Under the pieces are notes generated by a model. It made no database searches, was not told the origin of the DNA, and saw only the letters and a program-made list of their open reading frames with translations. A program made the position numbers and the translations under genes. This document shows positions 7,317 to 13,043 of a DNA stretch of 15,176 nucleotides, in pieces; the first letter of the stretch is position 1; each line of letters starts with the position of its first letter. Source of the stretch: an uncultured Actinomyces sp. (lineage in GTDB: Bacteria; Actinomycetota; Actinomycetes; Actinomycetales; Actinomycetaceae); NCBI GenBank assembly GCA_937926195.1, contig CALEXZ010000113.1:1-15176 (forward strand), given 5' to 3'.

Positions 7317-7928
7317 CTACCGGTCGCCTGCGCGGTCGACGCCGTCGGCGGTGGCGGGAGCGAGGGCGGCGCTCTCACCGGGGGACAGAGGGCCGGGCAT
7401 CGAGTAGGTGGCGGTGAGCAGGGCGCGCCCCAGGGAGTGGAACGAGACCTGGCAGGCGACGACGGCGGCCGAGGCCTCGTCGTCCAGGGCGAGGGTGTCG
7501 ACGTCCAGGGCGTGCACGGCGAAGACGTAGCGGTGCTCGCCGTCGCCGTCGGGCGGGTAGGGGCCGTACCAGGCGTGGGTGCCCGCGTCGTTGCGCACGT
7601 GCATGGCTGCGCCCTCCAGGAGGAGGTCGGACTCACCGGCTCCCCGGGGCAGGCCGGTGGTGGAGGCGTCGAGGTCCATGACGGTCCAGTGCCAGAAGCC
7701 GGAGGGGCTCGGGGCATCGGGGTCGAAGCAGGACACGACGAAGGAACGGGTGCCCTCCGGGGCACCGCTCCAGTGCAGCTCGGGGGAGATGTTGTCGTGG
7801 ACGGCGGTGAACTGGTCGTCCAGGCGCCCACCCTCGGTGACGTCGTCAGAGGCCAGCGTGAAGGCGGGTGCCGGAGGCAGGAGGTCGTAGGGGAAGGGGC
7901 TGCGGGCTCGGCTGACGTCGGTCGTCAC
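7317..7928 (-). CDS. YbhB/YbcL family Raf kinase inhibitor-like (PEBP) protein
   Basis: 203 residues from a GTG start with AGGAG 6 bases upstream. PEBP-family landmarks are DNISPELHWSGAPEGT (45-60), FDPDAPSPSGFWHWTV (68-83, the CR1 ligand-pocket motif) and GPYPPDGDGEHRYVF (122-136, CR2 with its conserved His). There is no signal peptide, so a cytoplasmic location is expected. Bacterial YbhB-type proteins bind small anionic ligands, but their physiological role is poorly known. The C-terminal 25 residues are Ala/Gly/Pro-rich and beyond the core fold. A perfect inverted repeat 41-58 bases upstream of the start may be an operator. The gene converges on trmL with a 34-base gap. Confidence 0.92.
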   Translation of the reverse strand: MTTDVSRARSPFPYDLLPPAPAFTLASDDVTEGGRLDDQFTAVHDNISPELHWSGAPEGTRSFVVSCFDPDAPSPSGFWHWTVMDLDASTTGLPRGAGESDLLLEGAAMHVRNDAGTHAWYGPYPPDGDGEHRYVFAVHALDVDTLALDDEASAAVVACQVSFHSLGRALLTATYSMPGPLSPGESAALAPATADGVDRAGDR

Positions 7929-7934
7929 GTTCGT

Positions 7935-7939
7935 CTCCT
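7935..7939 (-). promoter_or_regulatory. Ribosome binding site of the PEBP gene
   Basis: AGGAG on the minus strand, 6 bases before GTG 7928. It supports this non-ATG start. Confidence 0.75.
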
Positions 7940-7968
7940 GGGTGAGGGTGCGGCCTGTGGCACTCGTG

Positions 7969-7986
7969 CAGTGGTGTGCACCACTG
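7969..7986. promoter_or_regulatory. Perfect inverted repeat, candidate operator upstream of the PEBP gene
   Basis: Arms CAGTGGTG and CACCACTG are separated by TG, an 18-bp dyad with 8-bp arms. It sits 41-58 bases upstream of the PEBP start and about 190 bases before the imuA-like start, where a repressor site would be expected. A transcription factor is inferred; none is encoded next to it. Confidence 0.4.
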
Positions 7987-8032
7987 TAGACGGCCCCGTC
8001 CCGCAGGCGGCAGGTGCTCGTGACCCCGGGAA

Positions 8033-8062
8033 CGGGCGGGGAGACGGTTCACGCCCCGCCCG
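8033..8062. other. GC-rich hairpin in the divergent intergenic region
   Basis: CGGGCGGGG (8033-8041) and CCCCGCCCG (8054-8062) form a 9-bp perfect stem around a 12-base loop. The flanking genes diverge, so a terminator is not expected unless a short transcript starts here. Apart from this hairpin, the dyad at 7969-7986 and the LexA box, the 249-base gap shows no gene. Confidence 0.45.
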
Positions 8063-8114
8063 CCGGGATCGGGGCGTAGGGGCTCGGACGGTGCGACGTG
8101 TCCGTGGGTGGCGC

Positions 8115-8120
8115 TACCCT
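8115..8120 (+). promoter_or_regulatory. Candidate -10 element of the imuA-like/imuB operon
   Basis: TACCCT fits the TANNNT pattern and lies 9 bases before the LexA box, so bound LexA would cover the start of transcription. No good -35 is seen. Confidence 0.35.
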
Positions 8121-8129
8121 GGTCGTAGG

Positions 8130-8145
8130 TCGAACATGTGTTCGA
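8130..8145. promoter_or_regulatory. LexA (SOS) box upstream of the imuA-like/imuB operon
   Basis: TCGAAC-ATGT-GTTCGA is a perfect palindrome and matches the Gram-positive/actinobacterial LexA consensus in both half sites. It lies 33 bases before the imuA-like ATG, directly upstream of known SOS-type genes. This indicates LexA repression and DNA-damage induction of the operon. Confidence 0.93.
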
Positions 8146-8165
8146 CATTCTGGTGCTGGGTGGAC

Positions 8166-8170
8166 GGAGG
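8166..8170 (+). promoter_or_regulatory. Ribosome binding site of the imuA-like gene
   Basis: GGAGG ends 7 bases before ATG 8178. A nearer ATG at 8171 is out of frame, so the site fixes the start at 8178. Confidence 0.75.
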
Positions 8171-8177
8171 ATGAGGG

Positions 8178-9113
8178 ATGGGGGCAGCGGAGAGTGCGGC
8201 CGTGCTGGCGCTCGCGGACGCACCCGGGCAGCCCGCGAGGGCCGTCTCCGCCCGCAGTGCCTCCTCGCGCCTGGACACGGCCCGTGCCGTCCTCGCGCAG
8301 GCCGAGGCGCGCACCGGCCTGCGCACCCGGCTGCCCACCTCGGTGGACGGGCACGGCGGCCTCGCCGCGGCCTCGCTCCCGAGCGTGCCCGCGTCCGGCT
8401 CTGCCGACCCTCTGCCCGCGGCCGCGCCACCCTGGGAGGTCGTCGTCGACACCACCGTCGGCGTCCTGTCTCTCACGGGTTCCATGACCCTCCTGCTCGC
8501 GGCCGCCGCACGTCGCCAGGGCGCTCAGGGCTGGTGCGCGGTCCTGGGCGGCCAGGACCTGGGCTGGTGCGCCGCTGCCGAGGCCGGGCTCGACCTCGAC
8601 CGCCTCCTCGTCGTCCCGGCCCGGGAGGTGGCGCAAGCCGTGCTGCCCGCCGTCGTCGGCGCCCTGGTCGACGGCCTCGACGTCGTCCTGCTCACGGGCG
8701 GGACCGCTCGGCTGCTCACAGCGCGCCAGCAGCAGGTCGTCGCGGCCCGTGCCCGCGCACGCGGCTGCCTCCTCCTGCTCGATGAGCCCTGGGAGGCGGG
8801 CCGTGTCCTGCGGGCCCGGCCCGAGGTCGTTGCCGGACAGGATCCCGGGCCGGTGCCGGAGCGGGAGCCCGGGGGGACGGTTGTGCAGGGCCCCGGGCGG
8901 GTGCCTGCGCAGCCGCCCGGGCCGGTGCCCGAGGAGATGGTTGCGGGCTACCTGCGTCACCTCGACTGGGTGCTCACCGAGCCTCAGCGTGGGTCGGCTG
9001 CCAGCCTCCTGCGCCACGGCCCGGACGGGGTGCGTGTCGTGGCGGGCGGGCCCCCGCAGGCGGTCGGCCCGACGCCTCCCGTGCTCACCGTCCTGCCCGG
9101 GGGCCTGCCATGA
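8178..9113 (+). CDS. ImuA-like SOS mutasome accessory protein (degenerate RecA fold)
   Basis: 311 residues. The assignment rests mainly on context: a LexA box upstream, a 4-nt ATGA overlap with imuB, and dnaE2 nearby, the arrangement of mycobacterial imuA'-imuB-dnaE2. The sequence fits a divergent RecA-type core: a helical N-terminal region (23-50), a region where Walker A is expected reading LSLTGSMTLLLAAAA (97-111) without the P-loop lysine, and a Walker B-like strand GLDVVLLTGG (166-175). ATP binding is therefore doubtful. Residues 222-253 form four proline-rich octapeptide repeats, followed by a short strand/helix C-terminus. Known homologues assist ImuB and DnaE2 in mutagenic translesion synthesis. 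The family call is good by context, moderate by sequence. Confidence 0.78.
   Translation: MGAAESAAVLALADAPGQPARAVSARSASSRLDTARAVLAQAEARTGLRTRLPTSVDGHGGLAAASLPSVPASGSADPLPAAAPPWEVVVDTTVGVLSLTGSMTLLLAAAARRQGAQGWCAVLGGQDLGWCAAAEAGLDLDRLLVVPAREVAQAVLPAVVGALVDGLDVVLLTGGTARLLTARQQQVVAARARARGCLLLLDEPWEAGRVLRARPEVVAGQDPGPVPEREPGGTVVQGPGRVPAQPPGPVPEEMVAGYLRHLDWVLTEPQRGSAASLLRHGPDGVRVVAGGPPQAVGPTPPVLTVLPGGLP
8841..8936 (+). repeat. Four 24-bp tandem repeats encoding a Pro-rich octapeptide in the ImuA-like protein
   Basis: Units begin at 8841, 8865, 8889 and 8913 and encode DPGPVPER, EPGGTVVQ, GPGRVPAQ and PPGPVPEE. Units 1, 3 and 4 share the CCCGGGC-GGTGCC core; unit 2 has drifted. Being a multiple of three, copy changes keep the frame. 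It probably encodes a flexible linker before the C-terminal segment. Confidence 0.8.
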
Positions 9114-10798
9114 TCCGGGAGCACGGCAGCGGCGCCACCGTGGAGGCCGGGGCGCTCCCCGCGGTGCCGCGCCTGCTGGCCGTCTGGGTCCCCGACTGGC
9201 CGGTCGTCGCCCTCACCCTGGAGCACCTTCACCGTCCCGCGGGCGGCGGTGCCCGTCATGCCCCGCCGCCGGACCCCGCGCTCGAGCCCGTCGCCGTCGT
9301 CGGCGCCCGTGGCGTGCGGGCCGCCTCCGCCCCTGCCCGCGAGGCCGGGGTGCGCCGCGGCATGAGGCTGCGTGTCGCCCGCTCCCTGTGCCCCGAGCTT
9401 GTCGTCCTGCCCCCGCAGCCCGAGCGTGAGGCCCGCGCCTTCGAGCCGGTGATGGCGGCCCTGTCCACCGTCCTGGCCGAGCCCGTCGTCGTGCGCCCCG
9501 GACTCGCGCTGTCCGGTGCCCGCGGCCCCGCCCGCTGGTTCGGAGGGGAGGAGGAGGTCGCGCAGGCCCTCGTCGAGGCGGTCGCCCGCGACGTCGGTGT
9601 CGAGTGCTTCGTCGGCGGCGGCGACTCCCTCCTGACGGCCGTCCTCGCCGCGCGCAGCGGGGTCCTCGTCCCCGCGGGCCGAGCTGCCGACTTCCTCGCT
9701 CCCTGGGGCCTGCGCAGCGTCCTGGCCGCCGTGCCGACCGAGCGGGAGCGCGCTCAGGCCGAGCCCCTCCTGGAGACCCTCACCAGGCTCGGGCTGCGTA
9801 CCCTCGCGGACCTGGCGCGCCTGCCCCGGGCGGATGTTGCCGCCCGCTTCGGGAGCGTCGGCGAGCAGGTGCACCGCCTCGCCGCCGGCGAGGCCTGGCA
9901 GGTGCCCACCTGCCCGCGCCCCGCCGCCGACATCGACTCCGCCCTCACGCTCGACCCGCCCGTCGCGCGCGCCGACGCCGCCGCCTTCGCCGCCCGGACC
10001 CTCGCCGAGAGGCTCTCCGCCTCCCTCGTGGGCAGCGGCCTGGCCGCCGGCAGGCTCCGTGTCGAGGCCGAGTGCGAGGACGGGTGCGTCCTGTCCCGCT
10101 CGTGGATGCTGGAGACCGTGCCCAGTCCCGCCGACCTCACCGACAGGGTCCGCTGGCAGATCGAGGGCTGGCTCGCCGGGCGCGCGGGGCAGCGCCCGGC
10201 CTCCGCCCTCGTGCGCCTGCGCCTGCTCGCCCTCGAGCTGGCGCCCGCCGGTACCTCCCAGGCGGGCCTGTGGTCCGCTCCGGGGGACCAGGGGCGACGC
10301 CGTGCCCTGCGCGCCGCCGAGCGCGTCGAGTCCCTGCTGGGCGCCGGGAGCGTGAGCGTGCCCCTCCTCACCGAGGGCTGGGACCCCCGCTCGCGGGCGC
10401 GGCTCGTGGCCTGGGGGGAGAAGCAGGAGGAGGGGCAGGCCGGCACGGTCGGCGACGGGCGGGCCACGTGGGTGGGCGCCCTGCCCACACCGTCGCCCTC
10501 GCTCGTCCTGGCCGATCCGGTGCCGGTGAGCCTGCTTGACGCCCAGGGCGCTGAGGTGCTCGTCGACGCCCAGGGGCAGCTCTCACAGACACCCTGGAGC
10601 GTCGTCATGTCGGGGGCCCCGGGGCTCCCGGAACGTGCACAGGTGCAGTCCTGGGGCGGGCCCTGGCCCGTGGACGAGGGGTGGTGGCGGCCGGCAGGGC
10701 CCTCGCGCCGCGCCTACCTGCAGGTCCTCCCGCAGGAGGGGCCCGCGCTGCTGCTGGTGCGCAGCGCACGCTGGTGGCTCGACGCCGTCTACTCCTGA
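9110..10798 (+). CDS. imuB: ImuB, catalytically inactive Y-family DNA polymerase homologue
   Basis: 562 residues. The Y-family fold is recognisable: RLLAVWVPDWPVVALTLEHL (21-40), the palm/fingers region VGARGVRAASAPAREAGVRRGM, the PGLALSGARGPARWFGG segment (130-145) and the helix-hairpin-helix thumb LTRLGLRTLADLARLPRADV (224-243). The metal-binding acidic motifs of active Pol IV/V (DxD, SxDE) are absent at the expected places, as in ImuB of mycobacteria and proteobacteria. ImuB acts as the hub that links DnaE2 and the ImuA-like protein to the sliding clamp. A clamp-binding-like QAGLW is at 384-388, resembling QLPLWG of M. tuberculosis ImuB. ATG 9110 overlaps the upstream stop (ATGA), so translation is coupled. 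The 3' end overlaps the convergent PAP2 gene by 10 bp. Confidence 0.93.
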   Translation: MIREHGSGATVEAGALPAVPRLLAVWVPDWPVVALTLEHLHRPAGGGARHAPPPDPALEPVAVVGARGVRAASAPAREAGVRRGMRLRVARSLCPELVVLPPQPEREARAFEPVMAALSTVLAEPVVVRPGLALSGARGPARWFGGEEEVAQALVEAVARDVGVECFVGGGDSLLTAVLAARSGVLVPAGRAADFLAPWGLRSVLAAVPTERERAQAEPLLETLTRLGLRTLADLARLPRADVAARFGSVGEQVHRLAAGEAWQVPTCPRPAADIDSALTLDPPVARADAAAFAARTLAERLSASLVGSGLAAGRLRVEAECEDGCVLSRSWMLETVPSPADLTDRVRWQIEGWLAGRAGQRPASALVRLRLLALELAPAGTSQAGLWSAPGDQGRRRALRAAERVESLLGAGSVSVPLLTEGWDPRSRARLVAWGEKQEEGQAGTVGDGRATWVGALPTPSPSLVLADPVPVSLLDAQGAEVLVDAQGQLSQTPWSVVMSGAPGLPERAQVQSWGGPWPVDEGWWRPAGPSRRAYLQVLPQEGPALLLVRSARWWLDAVYS

Positions 10799-11529
10799 GC
10801 CCGCCGCGGACGGCGGACCCACAGCACCAGCAGCGTCACGAGCGACAGCCAGGCCACGCCCAGCGACCAGCCGGCCAGCACGTCCGTCAGCCAGTGGTAG
10901 GCCAGGTAGATCCGTGACAGACCCATGAGGAGGGCGGCCGCCGCAGCCGTGAGGACCGCCGCCGTCTTGCGCCGTCGGGACGCCTCGGACAGCAGCACGA
11001 TCCCGGCGAGGGCGCCGACGAACACCGTCGTGTTGAAAGAGTGCCCCGAGGGGAAGGAGAAGGAGGAGGACGGGTCACCCAGCAGCAGGTCCACCGAGGG
11101 GCGCTGCCGACCGAAGACCAGCTTGAGGACGACGGTGAGCGCGGCCGAGCCCGCCATCGCCGCCAGCAGCACCCCGGCCTGAAACCTGCGCCCCGCCACG
11201 GCCAGCGCCGCGGCGACCAGGAGCGACAGAGCCGTCAGCCCTACCGTGCCTCCCAGGTGGGTGACCAGCCAGACCAGCGGCGTGAGCCACGGGTGGCGCA
11301 GGGCCACGGCACGCGCCGTCACCGCCGGGTCGTAGCCGGACAGCGCGCTGTCCGTGGCCACGTGGACGGTGACGAGGACGAACAGCGCCAGCCCGGCCAC
11401 CGCCGTCGTCAGGAGCGCAGGAACGAGGCGGCGGTGGCGTGAACGGTGCCGTGAGGCCCCCGAGGGTGCGGCAGGCGCCGACGGCGAAGACGCAGGGGGC
11501 CTCGGGGACGCAGCGGGTGTGGCGGGCAC
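10789..11529 (-). CDS. PAP2-family membrane phosphatase
   Basis: 246 residues from a GTG. A Pro/Ala/Ser-rich N-terminal tail and basic cluster (27-34) precede about six transmembrane helices. All three PAP2 signature motifs are intact: KLVFGRQRP (136-144, KX6RP), PSGHS (160-164) with the general-acid His163, and SRIYLAYHWLTD (205-216, SRX5HX3D) with nucleophile His212. Such enzymes dephosphorylate lipid phosphates, such as undecaprenyl pyrophosphate or phosphatidic acid, on the outer face of the membrane; the substrate here is not determinable. No Shine-Dalgarno precedes the GTG, but TACCCT (11537-11542) ends 7 bases upstream, so transcription is probably leaderless. The tail overlaps imuB by 10 bp, and the gene is divergent from thymidine kinase. 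Confidence 0.92.
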   Translation of the reverse strand: MPATPAASPRPPASSPSAPAAPSGASRHRSRHRRLVPALLTTAVAGLALFVLVTVHVATDSALSGYDPAVTARAVALRHPWLTPLVWLVTHLGGTVGLTALSLLVAAALAVAGRRFQAGVLLAAMAGSAALTVVLKLVFGRQRPSVDLLLGDPSSSFSFPSGHSFNTTVFVGALAGIVLLSEASRRRKTAAVLTAAAAALLMGLSRIYLAYHWLTDVLAGWSLGVAWLSLVTLLVLWVRRPRRAQE

Positions 11530-11536
11530 GGGGGAG

Positions 11537-11542
11537 AGGGTA
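11537..11542 (-). promoter_or_regulatory. Candidate -10 of the PAP2 gene (leaderless)
   Basis: TACCCT on the minus strand ends 7 bases before GTG 11529. The intervening bases are C-rich with no Shine-Dalgarno, so transcription from the start codon is plausible. Confidence 0.4.
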
Positions 11543-11637
11543 GCGGCGGCCTAGCGGCGCCGTCGCCGTCGGGAAGGACGCTGCCGGGACCGGTAGCATC
11601 CCGTGGGGCGCTCGCGCGGGGCGCCACCCGGTTCCCG

Positions 11638-11643
11638 AGGAGA
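11638..11643 (+). promoter_or_regulatory. Ribosome binding site of thymidine kinase
   Basis: AGGAGA lies 10 bases before ATG 11654. It supports MAKLYF as the N-terminus, in preference to upstream starts of the open frame at 11603. Confidence 0.65.
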
Positions 11644-11653
11644 GACGTACCCC

Positions 11654-12277
11654 ATGGCCAAGCTCTACTTCCGCTACGGCGCGATGAACTCGGGCAAGAC
11701 CACCGGTCTGCTGCAGACCGCCTACAACTACGAGGAGCGCGGCCAGAGCGTCCTGCTCATCAAGGCGGGGGTGGACACCAAGGGCGACGACACGGTCGTC
11801 TCCCGCCTGGGCATGGTGCGCCACGTCGACCTGCTTGTCTCCGCCAGCGACGACCTGCGTGCGCTCGTACGGGAGCGGGCACTGGGTGACAGGGCCGCGG
11901 ACCCCGCCGTCGGCGCGGGCGAGGGGGTGGACTGCGTGCTCGTGGACGAGGCCCAGTTCCTCACACCCCGCCAGGTCGACCAGCTCATGACTCTCGTGCT
12001 CATCGACGACGTGCCCGTCCTCGCCTACGGCATCCGCACGGACTTCCGCACCCTGTCCTTCCCGGGCTCGCGCCGCCTCATGGAGGTCGCCCACTCTCTG
12101 GAGGAGCTCAAGACGATCTGCCGCTGCGGGCGCAAGGCCATCTTCAACGCCCGCAAGGTGGGGGAGAGCTTCGTCTTCGACGGCGAGCAGATCGCCATCG
12201 ACGGGGCCCTGGTCACCTACGAGTCCCTGTGCGGCAAGTGCTACCTGGCGGCGGGCGGGGTGCTGGCGGGCGAGTAG
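11654..12277 (+). CDS. tdk: Thymidine kinase (type II)
   Basis: 207 residues, the usual length for bacterial type II thymidine kinases, which phosphorylate thymidine with ATP to dTMP in the salvage pathway. Key parts are the P-loop GAMNSGKTT (9-17), Walker B VLVDEAQF (95-102) whose Glu99 is the likely catalytic base, and the YGIRTDFRTLSFPGS segment (125-139). The structural zinc ligands are C156/C158 and C193/C196, and the lasso ends with VTYESLCGKCY. The start is fixed by AGGAGA and by the family N-terminus. A TAGCAT at 11594-11599 could be the -10, giving a leader of about 50 bases. The gene is divergent from PAP2; the SatD-like gene follows on the same strand after 115 bases that hold palindromes, so it is probably regulated separately. 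Confidence 0.96.
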   Translation: MAKLYFRYGAMNSGKTTGLLQTAYNYEERGQSVLLIKAGVDTKGDDTVVSRLGMVRHVDLLVSASDDLRALVRERALGDRAADPAVGAGEGVDCVLVDEAQFLTPRQVDQLMTLVLIDDVPVLAYGIRTDFRTLSFPGSRRLMEVAHSLEELKTICRCGRKAIFNARKVGESFVFDGEQIAIDGALVTYESLCGKCYLAAGGVLAGE

Positions 12278-12293
12278 ACCCCCGCCCGACACT

Positions 12294-12326
12294 CAAGTCG
12301 ATGACTTGTATTCCCAGGAATACAAG
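12294..12326. promoter_or_regulatory. Two overlapping AT-rich palindromes, candidate operator of the satD cassette
   Basis: Palindrome A: CAAGTC (12294-12299), spacer GAT, GACTTG (12303-12308). Palindrome B: CTTGTATTCC (12305-12314), spacer CA, GGAATACAAG (12317-12326), a perfect 10-bp-arm dyad. They share CTTG at 12305-12308, so three CAAG/CTTG half sites are present. The block is much more AT-rich than its surroundings and ends 66 bases before the SatD-like ATG. The downstream protein has a C-terminal helix-turn-helix, so autoregulation is a natural inference. A terminator for tdk is the alternative. Confidence 0.55.
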
Positions 12327-12378
12327 AGAAAGACGTGAGTGAGGGTGTGGTCTGCCCGTGCTGCGCGTCGACGGCAAG

Positions 12379-12384
12379 TAGAGT
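12379..12384 (+). promoter_or_regulatory. Candidate -10 of the satD cassette
   Basis: TAGAGT fits TANNNT and ends 8 bases before ATG 12393, with no Shine-Dalgarno. A leaderless transcript is plausible. No convincing -35 is seen. Confidence 0.4.
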
Positions 12385-12392
12385 CCCTGAGC

Positions 12393-13043
12393 ATGTCCGT
12401 CTCCTACGCGATCCTTGCCGACATCGTCGGCTCCCGGACGCTCGCCGACCGGCCCGACGCGCAACGGACCTTCCGTGAGGCCCTGACGCAGGCGGCCCGG
12501 GGGCTCGGGCTCCTCCAGGAGCCCTACGCCACCGTCGGTGACGAGTTCCAGGCCCTCGCCCCCACGCTCGACGGCGCGCTCCTGCTCACCCTGCGCACCC
12601 AGCTCCTCCTGCCCGAGGGCCTCGAGCTGCGCTTCGGCATCGGGCAGGGTGAGGCCCGCACCGTCTCCGAGGACGCCGCCACCCCCATCCAGGACGGCCC
12701 GGCCTGGTGGAGGGCCCGGGAGGCGATCGATGCCGCCCACGAGGCCCAGCAGCGCACCGGCTTCGTGCGCACCCGCGCCGTCCTCGACGACGCCGGGGCC
12801 ACGGCGACGCTCAACGCGATGCTCGTGCTCAGGGACCAGGCCGTCTCCCGCCTCCAGGACCGGCCCCGACGCATGCTCGCCGCCCTGCTGGGCGGCGCCA
12901 CCCAGGTGGAGGTCGCCGCCCAGCAGGGCGTGAGTCAGGCCGCCGTCTCCTCCGTCGTCAGGGGCAGCGGTGCCGGGCTCCTGGAGGCCCAGCGCCTGCT
13001 CGAGGCGCTCGGCGGGGCGGGGGAGCAGGGGCAGGCATTGTGA
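12393..13043 (+). CDS. SatD-family protein with cyclase-like core and C-terminal helix-turn-helix
   Basis: 216 residues. The N-terminal ~120 residues contain YAILADIVGSR (5-15), TVGDEFQAL (47-55), RFGIGQGEA (80-88) and GPAWWRAREAIDAAH (102-116). In order and spacing these echo class III nucleotidyl cyclases (AD-IVG-S, GDGF/GDEF, GIG/H-G, GP-N-A-R), with D10 and D50 in the metal-ligand positions. The SatD family is named after a Streptococcus mutans acid-tolerance locus and has no settled biochemistry. Residues 157-190 (RPRRMLAALLGGATQVEVAA and QQGVSQAAVSSVVRG) read as a helix-turn-helix. ATG 12393 is chosen because MSVSYAILADIVGS is the family N-terminus. The stop overlaps the next gene's GTG by 4 nt. 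Nucleotide cyclase activity is inference; a DNA-binding sensor with a dead cyclase fold is equally possible. Confidence 0.8.
   Translation: MSVSYAILADIVGSRTLADRPDAQRTFREALTQAARGLGLLQEPYATVGDEFQALAPTLDGALLLTLRTQLLLPEGLELRFGIGQGEARTVSEDAATPIQDGPAWWRAREAIDAAHEAQQRTGFVRTRAVLDDAGATATLNAMLVLRDQAVSRLQDRPRRMLAALLGGATQVEVAAQQGVSQAAVSSVVRGSGAGLLEAQRLLEALGGAGEQGQAL

Noticed and set aside
8138..8785. GTG-initiated frame beginning inside the LexA box, starting like DnaE2 (V-F-D)
   Set aside because: It quickly becomes Arg/Ala/Pro-rich and is out of frame with the gene whose GGAGG site lies at 8166. The resemblance comes from the shared GTGTTCGA of the operator.
8049..9017. 322-codon minus-strand frame opposite the imuA-like gene
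   Set aside because: It runs through the LexA box and promoter region and has a Gly/Arg/Ala-biased translation with no family features.
11075..12292. 405-codon minus-strand frame across tdk and the PAP2 start
   Set aside because: It spans the divergent promoters of two well-supported genes and shows no domain.
12305..12326. Palindrome as intrinsic terminator of tdk
   Set aside because: The stem is AT-rich, the spacer is only 2 bases and no T-run follows, unlike the GC-rich hairpins at 373-407 and 3546-3584. An operator is preferred but the terminator is not excluded.
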